A DNA stretch of 10,609 nt from Pseudomonadota bacterium. GTDB lineage: Bacteria > Pseudomonadota > Gammaproteobacteria > Steroidobacterales > Steroidobacteraceae. Position 1 is the first letter of the stretch, and every line of letters starts with the position of its first letter. Of this stretch, positions 1 to 7,688 are shown in pieces. The stretch covers positions 1 through 10,609 of the forward strand of contig JAEZCR010000066.1 in the NCBI GenBank assembly GCA_023433465.1. Reading direction: 5' to 3'. The translations under genes and the position numbers were made by a program. Under the pieces are notes generated by a model, which was not told the origin of the DNA, did not search any database, and worked only from the letters and a program-made list of their open reading frames with translations.

Positions 1-17
1 CGTCAGGCGCGCGTGAA

Positions 18-57
18 CGACAATCCCCACTTTTTACACCGGCACCACTATCCCCAC
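18..57. repeat. Short degenerate direct repeat just downstream of cysH
   Basis: Two 13-bp copies, CGACAATCCCCAC at 18-30 and CCACTATCCCCAC at 45-57, agree at 11 of 13 positions and lie 27 bp apart. Between them is TTTTTACACCGGCA. The tract starts within a few bases of the cysH stop codon and fills the non-coding stretch 1-60. No gene and no clear stem-plus-T-run terminator is seen here. GGGGA-rich short motifs of this style are common as dispersed intergenic repeats in some proteobacterial genomes, but that link is inference. A minus-strand GTG at about 30 could open a reading frame that leaves the window; nothing else supports it. Confidence 0.4.
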
Positions 58-60
58 CCC

Positions 61-855
61 TCAACCTTCGAGGCCGTGGATGCCGCACTCGCGTTTCAAG
101 CCGGCGAAGCGCAGTTCTTCGGCGGACTCGACTTCGTGCAGCGCCTTGGTCGAATGCCAGTCGCCGATCGAAACGTAACCCTTGTCCCAGAGCGGGTGGT
201 ACGGCAGGCCGTGTGCCTTCAGGTAGAGGTACACGTCGCGATCGGACCAGTCGAAAATCGGGTGAACCTTGAAGCGGCCGTCGCGCACTTCGAGCGGGTT
301 CAGTTTGGCGCGGCTCTCGCCCTGACTGCGGCGCAGGCCGGCGAACCAGGTCTTGATGCCGAGGGTCACCAGCGAGCGGCGCATCGGCTCGACCTTGCGC
401 AGCTCGAGATACTGATCCAGACCTTCGCGGCCCTTCTCCCAGAGCTTGCCGTGCTGCGTTTCGAACTGCTCGACCGACTGCGGGCTCGAGAACGTCTGGA
501 TGTTCAGCGAGAGTTGTTTGCGGAGCTGTTCGATGAACTGGTAGGTCTCGGGGAACAGATAACCCGTGTCGATGAGTATCACGGGAATCCGCGGCGAGAG
601 CTGCGAGACGAGATGCAGCGAAACCGCCGCCTGCGCGCCAAAGCTCGAAGACAACGCGTGCGGGCCCGGCAGATTATCGAGGGCCCAGCGCGTGCGCGTC
701 GTGGCATCGACGGAAGCGAGCCAGTCGTTGATGCGCTTCGCCGTATCGACGTCCGCGACGAATTCGGCCGCGGACATCTCGAGGCGCGGCTCGTCGCCAG
801 ACCCGTTCGCCACGGGTGCAACCTTCGCGCGTCCGATCGCGGCCGACTCGCTCAT
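61..855 (-). CDS. cysH: Phosphoadenosine phosphosulfate (PAPS) reductase CysH
   Basis: This 264-residue cytoplasmic enzyme reduces PAPS to sulfite and adenosine 3',5'-bisphosphate with electrons from thioredoxin or glutaredoxin. The PP-loop-like nucleotide site is around residues 69-78 (SSSFGAQAAV). The core includes KVEPMRR (154-160), TWFAGLRR (169-176) and HPLWDKGY (220-227). The C-terminus carries KRECGIH with the catalytic Cys257. The two Cys-Cys pairs that bind the 4Fe-4S cluster of APS reductases are absent, so PAPS is the expected substrate, in agreement with the APS kinase domain encoded in the operon. The ATG at 855 was chosen because it overlaps the cysI stop codon (ATGA) and has GGAGAAG five bases upstream; a longer frame to 891 would intrude into cysI without a better ribosome site. 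It is the last visible gene of the operon. Residue 233 is Trp (GDWHST) where E. coli has Thr. Confidence 0.96.
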   Translation of the reverse strand: MSESAAIGRAKVAPVANGSGDEPRLEMSAAEFVADVDTAKRINDWLASVDATTRTRWALDNLPGPHALSSSFGAQAAVSLHLVSQLSPRIPVILIDTGYLFPETYQFIEQLRKQLSLNIQTFSSPQSVEQFETQHGKLWEKGREGLDQYLELRKVEPMRRSLVTLGIKTWFAGLRRSQGESRAKLNPLEVRDGRFKVHPIFDWSDRDVYLYLKAHGLPYHPLWDKGYVSIGDWHSTKALHEVESAEELRFAGLKRECGIHGLEG

Positions 856-2588
856 GCATGCTTCTCCGGCGAGAGCACATTCAATCGCCACAGGAAATCG
901 CCGAAGCGTTCGTCGGTGTACCGCTCAACGGCATAACGACCGATGAGCTCGTCGAGCGCCTTCACGATCGAGGCCTCGTCGATGTTGTCGCGATAGATCA
1001 CGTTGAGTCGCTGGCCCACCGCGTCCGCGCCGAGGCGCAGCGTGTAACGCCCGGGGGCACGACCGATCAGCGCGATCTCGGCAAGATATGGACGCGCGCA
1101 ACCGTTCGGGCACCCGGTGATGCGCACGGTGAGCGGAATATCCTTCAGCCCATGCTTCGCGAGCAGCTCATCGACGCGGTCGATGAAAGTGGGCAGATAA
1201 CGCTCGGCCTCCGCCATCGCGAGGCCGCAGGTCGGCAGCGCCACGCACGCGAGCGCGTCGCGCCGCACGGGCGATGTGAACAGCGACTTGCCGAGCCCGT
1301 AGTCCGCGACCAGGCGGTCGATGTTCATGCACTCGCTGGCCGGAACGTTCGCGATGATGAGATTCTGGTTCGCGGTGAGCCGGAAATCGCCCTGGTGAAT
1401 CCCGGCGATCTTCTCGAGGCCGGTCAGGAACGGTGCGCCCGGCCGGTCCGTCACACGGCCCGACTCGATACGCAGCGTGAGATGCCAGCGGCCATCGTGC
1501 CCGCGCAGCCAGCCGAAGCGGTCGCCTTGAGTCGTGAACTTGAACGGACGCGGCGGCGGTAGTTCGTAGCCGAGCCGCCTGAAGAGCTCGGTCTTGAACC
1601 AGTGAACGCCGCGATCGTCGATCGTGTACTTGAGGCGCGCGTGTTTGCGATCCGACCGATCGCCGAAGTCGCGCTGGATCATGACGACCGTCTCCGCGAC
1701 CTCGAGCGCCTGGTCGGGCGTCAGGAAGCCGATCACGTCCGCGACGCGCGGATAGGTGTTCGGCTCGCCGTGCGACGCACCGAGTCCGCCGCCGACCGTC
1801 AGGTTGAAGCCGAGCAGCTTGCCCTCTTCCAGCCCTTCCGTATCCAGGATGGCTATGAAGCCCAGGTCCTGCGAGAACACGTCGACGTCGTTGTGCGGCG
1901 GTACGACGACGGCCGTCTTGAACTTTCGAGGTAGATAGAGCTGCCCGAGGATCGGCTCTTCTTCCGCCGGGCCGTCGAGCTTCTCGCCGTCGAGCCAGAT
2001 TTCCTGGTACGCGCGCGTCTTCGGCAGCAGGTGCTCGGAGAGCTTCTTGGCCCAGTCGTACACCTCGGCGTGCACCTTCGACTCGACCGGGTTGGCGCTC
2101 GCCATGACGTTACGGTTCACGTCGCCGCATGCGGATCGCGAATCGATCAGTGCGGCGTTCATGCCCTGCATGGTCTTCTTCAGATCCTTCTTGATGACGC
2201 CGTGGAGCTGGAACGCCTGGCGGGTAGTCAGGCGCAGCGATCCGGTGCCGTACTCGCGCGCGAGGTGGCTCAGCGCGAGCCACTGCTTCGGCGTGCAGAT
2301 GCCGCCCGGCAGGCGCGTGCGAATCATGAAGCTGTACGCAGGCTCGAGTTTCTGGTGCTCGCGTTCCGCGCGCATGTCGCGGTCGTCCTGCATGTAGCTG
2401 CCATGGAACTTGATCAGCTGCGTGTCCGACTCGCGGATCGCACCGGTCAGCGGATCGTGCAGGCTTTCGACCAGCGTGCCGCGCAGGCCGCGCGACGCCT
2501 TCTTGATGACTTCGACCGCGGACGGCGGGCCCTTGGCGGCCTCTTTCGAAATGGTCACGGCGGGAGGATCGAGAACTTCAGTAGACAT
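852..2588 (-). CDS. cysI: Sulfite reductase (NADPH) hemoprotein beta subunit CysI
   Basis: This 578-residue protein is the siroheme/4Fe-4S subunit that reduces sulfite to sulfide by six electrons received from CysJ. The cluster ligands are Cys448 and Cys454 (CVALPTC) and Cys493 and Cys497 (CPNGC). Their spacing of 6, 39 and 4 is the same as in E. coli CysI. Candidate siroheme and sulfite contacts are the basic residues in RTRLPGG (about 90-96), Arg159 in GDVNRNV, and Lys222 and Lys224 in LPRKFKTA. The length is close to the E. coli protein (570). The ATG at 2588 gives MSTEVLD; a frame open further upstream would sit inside cysJ. The start overlaps the end of cysJ by 11 bases and has no strong ribosome site, suggesting translational coupling, which would suit a fixed CysJ:CysI ratio. 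Siroheme must come from genes outside the window. Confidence 0.97.
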   Translation of the reverse strand: MSTEVLDPPAVTISKEAAKGPPSAVEVIKKASRGLRGTLVESLHDPLTGAIRESDTQLIKFHGSYMQDDRDMRAEREHQKLEPAYSFMIRTRLPGGICTPKQWLALSHLAREYGTGSLRLTTRQAFQLHGVIKKDLKKTMQGMNAALIDSRSACGDVNRNVMASANPVESKVHAEVYDWAKKLSEHLLPKTRAYQEIWLDGEKLDGPAEEEPILGQLYLPRKFKTAVVVPPHNDVDVFSQDLGFIAILDTEGLEEGKLLGFNLTVGGGLGASHGEPNTYPRVADVIGFLTPDQALEVAETVVMIQRDFGDRSDRKHARLKYTIDDRGVHWFKTELFRRLGYELPPPRPFKFTTQGDRFGWLRGHDGRWHLTLRIESGRVTDRPGAPFLTGLEKIAGIHQGDFRLTANQNLIIANVPASECMNIDRLVADYGLGKSLFTSPVRRDALACVALPTCGLAMAEAERYLPTFIDRVDELLAKHGLKDIPLTVRITGCPNGCARPYLAEIALIGRAPGRYTLRLGADAVGQRLNVIYRDNIDEASIVKALDELIGRYAVERYTDERFGDFLWRLNVLSPEKHA

Positions 2589-4488
2589 CGCGCAGATACC
2601 GTCCGTCGGCGGTGAGATCGGCCACCCAGGCCTGGGCATCGTCGGCGTCGAGGTTGCCGTGCGTGCGCACGACATCGAGCAACGCCGCGTTCACGTCGGG
2701 CGCCATCGCCGACGCGTCGCCGCATACATAGAAATACGCACCGTTCGCGAGCCAGGCGAAGATTTCCTTGCCGGCCTCGCGGATGCGGTGTTGCACGTAG
2801 ATCTTCTCGGCCTGGTCGCGCGAGAAGGCCACGTCCACCCGATGCAGCGCCTTGCGCTTCAGCGCCTGCTGCCACTCGAGTTGATACAGGAAGTCGTGGT
2901 AGAGCGAACGACCGCCGTAGAACAGCCAGTTGCGGCCCGTCGCACCCGTCGCCTCGCGCTCCTGCACGAAGCCGCGGAACGGCGCTACGCCGGTGCCCGG
3001 CCCCACCATGATGATGTCGCGCGAGCCGTCGACCGGCACGCGGAAGCGGTCGTTACGCTCGATCCAGACACTGACGTTCACATCCGTCGGCGTGTTCACG
3101 ACGAACGAGGACGCCGCGCCCGCGAGTAGTTTGCGGTCCGTGTCGCTGCCGACGACGGCCACCGTGAGGTGCGCCTCGTCGCCCACCGCCGCAGGGCTCG
3201 ACGCGATCGAATACACGCGCCCCGTCACGGGGCGCAGAGCGGCGACCAGCGACTCGGGCGTCCACTCGGCCGGGTACTTCGCGAGCACGTCGGCGACCTG
3301 CGAGGTTGCGGTGAGCTTCGCGAGCGCCTGCGGATTGCGCGGATCGAGCAGGTCGGACAGGTCCGCCTTGCTGCGCTCGGCCACGGCGGTCAGCAGAGGA
3401 CGCGCGATGCGCGTGAGCTCGCGCTCGTGGCGCAGCCACTCCAGTAACGTGTGCGTCTTGCCCTCGTGTGACACGGCGGCGCCGGCGTCGAGCTTCGTCG
3501 CCTTCAACACCGCATCGATCGCCGATTCCGGATTGCGGTGAACGACGCCGAGCGCGTCGCCGGGTTTATAGAGGTTTCCGAGACCGGGGAACGCGAGCTC
3601 GACGTGCCGCACCTCACGCAGCGCCTTGCGGCCCACGATGCGCTGGTTCGCCAGCACTTCGGCCACCGCGGGATTCGCGCGCGTCAGCTCGACCGCGGGC
3701 GCCACGGCGGCCGCGGTGGGCATCGGCGTCACGACGCCAGCCGCCGGCTTGAACTTGTCCGCGATCTCACGCACGCGTGCGAGCGCATCGTCGGCCCAGG
3801 TCTTCGCGAGCTTCTCGAAGTCCACGTCGCAGTCGACGCGCGGCAGCAGCCGCTTCGCGCCGAGCTTCGCGAGACGCTCGTCGATCACGCGGCCCGCTTC
3901 GCAGAACTTCGGGTAGCTCGAGTCACCGAGCGCGAGCACCGAATACTGCAGCTCGGGCAGCTGCGGCGCACGCTTCGTGCCGAGGAATTCGTACAGGCCA
4001 CGCGCCTCGTCCGGCGGATCGCCGTCGCCATGCGTGCTGATGACGACGTAGAGCAGCTTCTCCTTCGCGATCTCGCGCGGCTGGTAGTCGCCGGCCTTGA
4101 TCATGCGCGCCTGCACGCCGAGCGCCTGCACGGCGGCCAGCAGCTTCTCGCAGATCTTGCGGCCGTTGCCGGTGTGCGAGGCCGAGACGATGGTGAGCGT
4201 CGGCGTGACCACAGCGGCGGCGGCCGGCGCGGGCGCTTGCGCGGCGCTCGCGCCATGCACCGGGAACGGCGCGATCTGCGGCTGCGGCGCGCGCGCGGCA
4301 TGGCCGCCCAGCAGGTTCTCCTGGAACTGCGGAATGCCACTCGGCGTCGCGGCGGCGGCGCCCGCGAAGTAGCCGGACAGCCACAACAACTGTTCGCGGT
4401 TCAACTCGGTCGCGAGCTGCGTGAGCAGCTGACGGCGATCGTCCGGAATCGGAAAATTGCCCTGAAGGATCACGGCACTGTTACTCAC
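2578..4488 (-). CDS. cysJ: Sulfite reductase (NADPH) flavoprotein alpha subunit CysJ
   Basis: This 636-residue diflavin reductase moves electrons from NADPH through FAD and FMN to CysI. An N-terminal segment is followed by an Ala/Pro-rich linker (about 60-96). Then come a flavodoxin-like FMN domain (97-235, with SASHTGNG, STHGDGDPP and LALGDSSYPKFC), an FAD domain with RVYSIASSP at 424-432, and an NADPH domain with GPGTGVAPFRG at 496-506 and YVCGDASAMAPDV at 587-599. It ends in YLRDVY, like the E. coli protein (YQRDVY). Translation starts at a GTG (4486-4488), with GAGGA seven bases upstream partly formed by the cysNC stop region; the next in-frame Met is far downstream. The gap from cysNC is 10 bp. 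The linker is probably disordered and should be less conserved than the flavin domains. Confidence 0.97.
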   Translation of the reverse strand: MSNSAVILQGNFPIPDDRRQLLTQLATELNREQLLWLSGYFAGAAAATPSGIPQFQENLLGGHAARAPQPQIAPFPVHGASAAQAPAPAAAAVVTPTLTIVSASHTGNGRKICEKLLAAVQALGVQARMIKAGDYQPREIAKEKLLYVVISTHGDGDPPDEARGLYEFLGTKRAPQLPELQYSVLALGDSSYPKFCEAGRVIDERLAKLGAKRLLPRVDCDVDFEKLAKTWADDALARVREIADKFKPAAGVVTPMPTAAAVAPAVELTRANPAVAEVLANQRIVGRKALREVRHVELAFPGLGNLYKPGDALGVVHRNPESAIDAVLKATKLDAGAAVSHEGKTHTLLEWLRHERELTRIARPLLTAVAERSKADLSDLLDPRNPQALAKLTATSQVADVLAKYPAEWTPESLVAALRPVTGRVYSIASSPAAVGDEAHLTVAVVGSDTDRKLLAGAASSFVVNTPTDVNVSVWIERNDRFRVPVDGSRDIIMVGPGTGVAPFRGFVQEREATGATGRNWLFYGGRSLYHDFLYQLEWQQALKRKALHRVDVAFSRDQAEKIYVQHRIREAGKEIFAWLANGAYFYVCGDASAMAPDVNAALLDVVRTHGNLDADDAQAWVADLTADGRYLRDVY

Positions 4489-4498
4489 TTGTTCGTCC

Positions 4499-6475
4499 TC
4501 ACAGCCCCGGATCGCTCTGGTGCAGGAAACCCTTGTTCTCGAGATATTGCAGGATCGTCTCGACCGCTGCCGGCATCTCGATCTTCGAAGTATCGATCGC
4601 GAGTTGCGGCGCGATCGGAGGTTCGTAGGGCGAATCGATGCCGGTGAACTCGCGGATCTCGCCGGCGCGCGCCTTCTGGTACAGCCCCTTCGGGTCGCGG
4701 CGCTCGCACTCCTCGAGCGACGTGGATAGATAGATCTCGATGAAATTCGCGTCGCCGATACGCTCGCGGATCCGGTCGCGATCCGCGCGGATCGGCGAGA
4801 TGAACGCGGTGATCACGATCAGGCCCGCGTCGACGAACAGCGCCGATACCTCGCCGATGCGGCGGATGTTCTCCGCGCGGCCGGCCTCGGAGAAGTCGAG
4901 ATCCTTGTTGAGCCCGTGGCGCACGTTGTCGCCGTCGAGCAGATAGGAGTGGTGGCCGCGCCGAACCAGCGCCTGTTCCAGCGCGTTCGCGAGCGTCGAT
5001 TTGCCCGATCCCGACAGACCCGTGAACCACACCACCGCGGGCTTCTGGCTCTTCTGGTTCGCACGGATGGCCGCGGTGACGCGCGTCGGCTGCCACACGA
5101 TGTCCGTGTTGGCGCGCGCGCCCTGGGTGCTCGGCGCGATGACCATGCCCGCGCCGACCGTGCCGAAGTGCAACAGGTCGACGATGATGAACGAGCCCGT
5201 GGCGCGCGACAGCTTGTAGTCGTCGATCGCCACCGGCTCCTCGAGCGCGATGCGCACGCGCGCGAGCCCGTTGAGGTCGAGCGCCTCGGCCTCGCGGGTG
5301 GATAGATCGTTGACGTCGATGCGGTGCTGGATCGAATCGACCAGGCCCTTCACGTAACGCGAGCCGATCTTGAATTCGTAGCGCTTGCCCGGCAGCAGCG
5401 GCGCCTCGCCCATCCAGATGAGGTGAGCGTCGAAGGTGCGCGCGAGCGCCGGACGATGGTCCGGATGAACCAGCACGTCACCGCGCGACAGGTCGATCTC
5501 ATCCTCGAGCACGATGGTCACGGCTTGCGCCGCGCCGGCGCGCTCGAGCGGGCCGTCGGCCGTGGTGATCTCGCGCACCGTGCTCGACTTGCGCGACGGC
5601 AGCGCGAGCACGCTGTCGCCGACCGCGATCTCGCCACTCGCGATGGTGCCCGCGTAACCGCGGAAGTTCGCATCCGGCCGGCTCACGAACTGGATCGGAA
5701 AGCGCAGCTCCTTGAAGCCGCTGCTGACCACCTCGATGCCTTCGAGCGCGTCGAGCAGCGTGCGGCCCGTGTACCAGGGCGTCTCGTTCGTGCCCCTGGC
5801 TGCCACGTTCACGCCCTGCAGCGCGCTCACCGGGATCACTTCGACATTCGACACGCCCAGCTTGTGCGCATACGCGACGAACTCGCCCGCGATGGCCTCG
5901 AACTTCGCCTTGTCATAGCCGATGCGGTCCATCTTGTTGACCGCGAGGATGATGTTCTGCACGCCGAGCAGCGCGACGATGTGCGCGTGGCGGCGCGTCT
6001 GCACGCGGATGCCCTTCTCCGCGTCGACCAGCACCACGGCGGCCTCGGCGGTGGACGCACCGGTCGCCATGTTGCGCGTGTACTGCTCGTGGCCCGGGCA
6101 ATCCGCGACGATGAACTTGCGCTTCGGCGTGGAGAAATAACGATACGCGACGTCGATCGTGATGCCCTGCTCGCGCTCGGCCTGCAGGCCGTCGACCAAC
6201 AAGGCGAGGTCGGGCACCTCGCCCGTCGTGCCCCAGCGCTTGCTGTCGTTCGCGACCGCGTTCAACTGGTCGTCGAATACCTGGCGCGTGTCGTGCAGCA
6301 GGCGGCCGATCAACGTGCTCTTGCCGTCGTCGACCGAGCCGCAGGTGATGAAGCGCAGCAGGTCGATCTCGCGCTGCTGCGCGAGGAATTCTTCCAGGGT
6401 TGTGGGACGAGCACTCGGAGGCTGAGTGGGCGGCAAGTTCTTCTTCCCGGTCAAGGTAGTCAGGGCGGCGGACAT
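4499..6475 (-). CDS. cysNC: Fused sulfate adenylyltransferase subunit 1 / adenylylsulfate kinase CysNC
   Basis: This 658-residue bifunctional protein joins the GTPase subunit of ATP sulfurylase to APS kinase. The CysN part (about 35-450) has an EF-Tu-like GTPase: G1 GSVDDGKST (46-54), G2 GITID (104-108), G3 DCPGH (125-129), G4 NKMD (180-183) and G5 SAL (217-219), followed by beta-barrel domains. It uses GTP hydrolysis to drive APS formation with CysD. The CysC part (about 475-658) has a second P-loop GLSGSGKST (486-494), the LDGDNVRHGLN segment (513-523), FISP (558-561) and KGLYQKARAGEI; it phosphorylates APS to PAPS. The start ATG lies one base after the cysD stop, with AAGGA ten bases upstream. 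The reading frame runs through both domains without a break, so the fusion appears real. Such fusions are well known in pseudomonads, xanthomonads and rhizobia (NodQ). Confidence 0.97.
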   Translation of the reverse strand: MSAALTTLTGKKNLPPTQPPSARPTTLEEFLAQQREIDLLRFITCGSVDDGKSTLIGRLLHDTRQVFDDQLNAVANDSKRWGTTGEVPDLALLVDGLQAEREQGITIDVAYRYFSTPKRKFIVADCPGHEQYTRNMATGASTAEAAVVLVDAEKGIRVQTRRHAHIVALLGVQNIILAVNKMDRIGYDKAKFEAIAGEFVAYAHKLGVSNVEVIPVSALQGVNVAARGTNETPWYTGRTLLDALEGIEVVSSGFKELRFPIQFVSRPDANFRGYAGTIASGEIAVGDSVLALPSRKSSTVREITTADGPLERAGAAQAVTIVLEDEIDLSRGDVLVHPDHRPALARTFDAHLIWMGEAPLLPGKRYEFKIGSRYVKGLVDSIQHRIDVNDLSTREAEALDLNGLARVRIALEEPVAIDDYKLSRATGSFIIVDLLHFGTVGAGMVIAPSTQGARANTDIVWQPTRVTAAIRANQKSQKPAVVWFTGLSGSGKSTLANALEQALVRRGHHSYLLDGDNVRHGLNKDLDFSEAGRAENIRRIGEVSALFVDAGLIVITAFISPIRADRDRIRERIGDANFIEIYLSTSLEECERRDPKGLYQKARAGEIREFTGIDSPYEPPIAPQLAIDTSKIEMPAAVETILQYLENKGFLHQSDPGL

Positions 6476-6476
6476 T

Positions 6477-7439
6477 TCAGAAATATCCTTCGCGCTTGCG
6501 GTTCTCCATCGCGGCCGCGGATTCGGCGTCGATGGCGCGGCTCTGCCGCTCGGAGGTCGTGGTACGGAGCATTTCTTCGATGATCGCGGGTACCGTGGCG
6601 GCCTCCGAAGCCTGCGCGCCCGTCAGTGGATAGCAGCCGAGCGAGCGGAAACGCACGGTCTCGAGGCGCGGCTTCTCACCCGGATTCAGCGGCAGACGAT
6701 CGTCGTCCACCATGATCTTGAGCCCGTCGCGATCGACGATCGGACGCGGCTTCGCGAAATACAGCGGCACCACCGGGATGTTCTCGCTGTGGATGTACGT
6801 CCAGATGTCGACCTCGGTCCAGTTCGACAGCGGGAACACGCGGATGCTGTCGCCCTTGCGCAGGCGGCCGTTGTAGAGGTTCCAGAGCTCGGGGCGCTGG
6901 TTCTTCGGATCCCAGCGATGCTGCGCGTCGCGGAAGCTGAACACGCGCTCCTTCGCGCGCGACTTCTCTTCGTCGCGGCGCGCGCCGCCGATGGCCGCGT
7001 CCGCGCCATACTTGTCGAGGGCGGCCTTGAGCGCCTCGGTCTTCATGATGTCCGTGTAGCGGCCACCGTGCGTGAACGGCGTGACGCCCGCGGCCTTGCC
7101 GGCCTGGTTCGTGTAGACGATGAGCTCGGCGTTGAGACGCTTCGCGGTCTCGTCGCGGAACGAGATCATTTCCTTGAACTTCCAGCCCGTGTCGATGTGC
7201 AGCAACGGAAATGGGATGCGGCCCGGGAAGAACGCCTTGCGCGCCAGGTGCAGCAGGACCGAAGAGTCCTTGCCGATCGAATACATGAGCAGCGGGCGGG
7301 CGAACTCGGCCGCGACCTCGCGCATGATGTGGATGCTCTCGGCTTCGAGCCGGGCCAGGTGGGTCAGCTTGGCCACGGCGGCACGACGGCCTCCCCCGAC
7401 GGGTTTGAGAGTCGTAACTGCTTGTTTTTGGGCGTGCAT
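6477..7439 (-). CDS. cysD: Sulfate adenylyltransferase subunit 2 CysD
   Basis: This 320-residue catalytic subunit of ATP sulfurylase makes APS from ATP and sulfate in complex with CysN. It belongs to the PP-loop ATP pyrophosphatase fold: YSIGKDSSV (53-61) is the modified PP-loop. HIDTGWKF (81-88), GGARRDEEKSRAKER (151-165), RSLGCYPLTGA (265-275) and the terminal MENRKREGYF are typical of CysD. It is about 18 residues longer than the E. coli protein (302), all in the variable N-terminus before LTHLARLEAESIHI. The ATG at 7439 was chosen because GGAAAGG lies five bases upstream; the frame continues upstream to 7535, but that stretch contains the promoter and leader signals. It is the first gene of the operon, and the upstream region carries the palindromic regulator site described separately. 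Confidence 0.96.
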   Translation of the reverse strand: MHAQKQAVTTLKPVGGGRRAAVAKLTHLARLEAESIHIMREVAAEFARPLLMYSIGKDSSVLLHLARKAFFPGRIPFPLLHIDTGWKFKEMISFRDETAKRLNAELIVYTNQAGKAAGVTPFTHGGRYTDIMKTEALKAALDKYGADAAIGGARRDEEKSRAKERVFSFRDAQHRWDPKNQRPELWNLYNGRLRKGDSIRVFPLSNWTEVDIWTYIHSENIPVVPLYFAKPRPIVDRDGLKIMVDDDRLPLNPGEKPRLETVRFRSLGCYPLTGAQASEAATVPAIIEEMLRTTTSERQSRAIDAESAAAMENRKREGYF

Positions 7440-7460
7440 CGAGACCTTTCCGGGCAGCGT

Positions 7461-7482
7461 AAAAGGCCGGCACAAGGCCGGC
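7461..7482 (-). promoter_or_regulatory. Hairpin with T-run in the cysD leader (possible attenuator)
   Basis: On the minus strand GCCGGC, a 5-base loop (CTTGT) and a second GCCGGC form a GC-only 6-bp stem (7466-7482), followed at once by CTTTT (7465-7461). It lies 21 bases upstream of the cysD start codon and just upstream of the GGAAAGG ribosome site. The shape resembles a short intrinsic terminator, but it sits between the likely promoter and the first gene of the operon, not after a gene. It could attenuate transcription, stabilise the 5' end, or terminate transcripts coming from the upstream flavoprotein gene. The T-run is short, so any termination would probably be partial. Confidence 0.45.
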
Positions 7483-7484
7483 TG

Positions 7485-7516
7485 ATACAAAGTGCGGGGG
7501 ACTGTACTGAGGGCAA
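7485..7516 (-). promoter_or_regulatory. Weak candidate promoter for the cysDNCJIH operon
   Basis: On the minus strand TTGCCC (7516-7511) and TTGTAT (7490-7485) resemble poor -35 and -10 boxes, but the 20-base spacing is longer than usual for sigma-70. Weak core promoters are expected where an activator such as CysB is required. If the -10 call is right, transcription would start near 7478 and the palindrome at 7541-7556 would be centred about 70 bases upstream, a normal position for a LysR-type activator site. The evidence for the exact boxes is thin. Confidence 0.25.
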
Positions 7517-7540
7517 CCCTCCGCCCGGAAAGCACTTTTG

Positions 7541-7556
7541 GTTATGCAGGAATAAC
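7541..7556 (-). promoter_or_regulatory. Palindromic LysR-type (likely CysB) binding site upstream of cysD
   Basis: The minus strand reads GTTATTCCTGCATAAC, a perfect 5-bp inverted repeat (GTTAT/ATAAC) around six bases. It contains the T-N11-A pattern of LysR-family sites and is conspicuously AT-rich for its surroundings. It lies about 102 bases upstream of the cysD start. A cysB gene is encoded 2 kb away, and CysB is the established activator of sulfate assimilation genes in Gammaproteobacteria, so CysB is the natural candidate ligand. That this particular site is the operator is inference from symmetry, position and context. Confidence 0.6.
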
Positions 7557-7568
7557 ACCGGGGTTACA

Positions 7569-7688
7569 GAAGGGGGCAGCGCCCGTTTCCTGGCATTGGA
7601 GTGGGGTAAGTCGATGAAGCGGGCTGGGTGGACCCTACCTGGGTGAGGTCTGACCCCTTTTGCTGGGGGACGGGGGCTGCCCCCTTTC
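7569..7688. repeat. About 120-bp inverted-repeat element (REP/MITE-like)
   Basis: The arms are GAAGGGGGCAGCGCCCGTTT(CC) at 7569-7590 and, on the opposite strand, AAAGGGGGCAGCCCCCGTCC(CC) from 7687 to 7666; they match at 18 of 22 positions. Each arm can itself fold (GGGC/GCCC on the left, GGGGG/CCCCC on the right). Inside, the minus strand carries AAAAGGGGTCAGACC (7661-7647), with the small palindrome GGTCAGACC. Short GGGGTCAGACC-type motifs recur between genes in many proteobacterial genomes, often linked to REP-associated transposases; that link is from general knowledge and no transposase is encoded here. The right half is translated as the tail of the flavoprotein gene, and the left end stops 12 bp short of the CysB-like palindrome. 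The element may also act as a bidirectional terminator. Confidence 0.6.

Noticed and set aside
231..235. Trp233 in CysH (GDWHST) as a catalytic loss
   Set aside because: It is not the catalytic residue; Cys257 and the PP-loop are intact, and such substitutions may be normal in this lineage.
61..855. Assignment of CysH as an APS reductase
   Set aside because: The Cys-Cys pairs needed for the 4Fe-4S cluster are absent, and the operon encodes an APS kinase domain, so a PAPS reductase fits better.
13..936. Long plus-strand open frame opposite cysH and the end of cysI
   Set aside because: It mirrors a strongly supported gene in GC-rich DNA, is Arg/Ala/Glu-rich with no recognisable domain, and spans two genes.
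5324..6583. 419-codon plus-strand open frame opposite cysNC
   Set aside because: The minus-strand CysNC carries all GTPase motifs in order; the antisense product is low-complexity, rich in Arg, Ala, Val and His, as expected of a shadow frame.
6426..7646. 406-codon plus-strand open frame opposite cysD, running through the promoter region
   Set aside because: It covers cysD, its operator and the repeat element, with no domain resemblance; it is a shadow frame.
7569..7688. CRISPR or riboswitch in the repeat and leader region
   Set aside because: There is one inverted pair, not an array with spacers, and nothing resembling a known sulfur-responsive riboswitch such as the SAM class was recognised.
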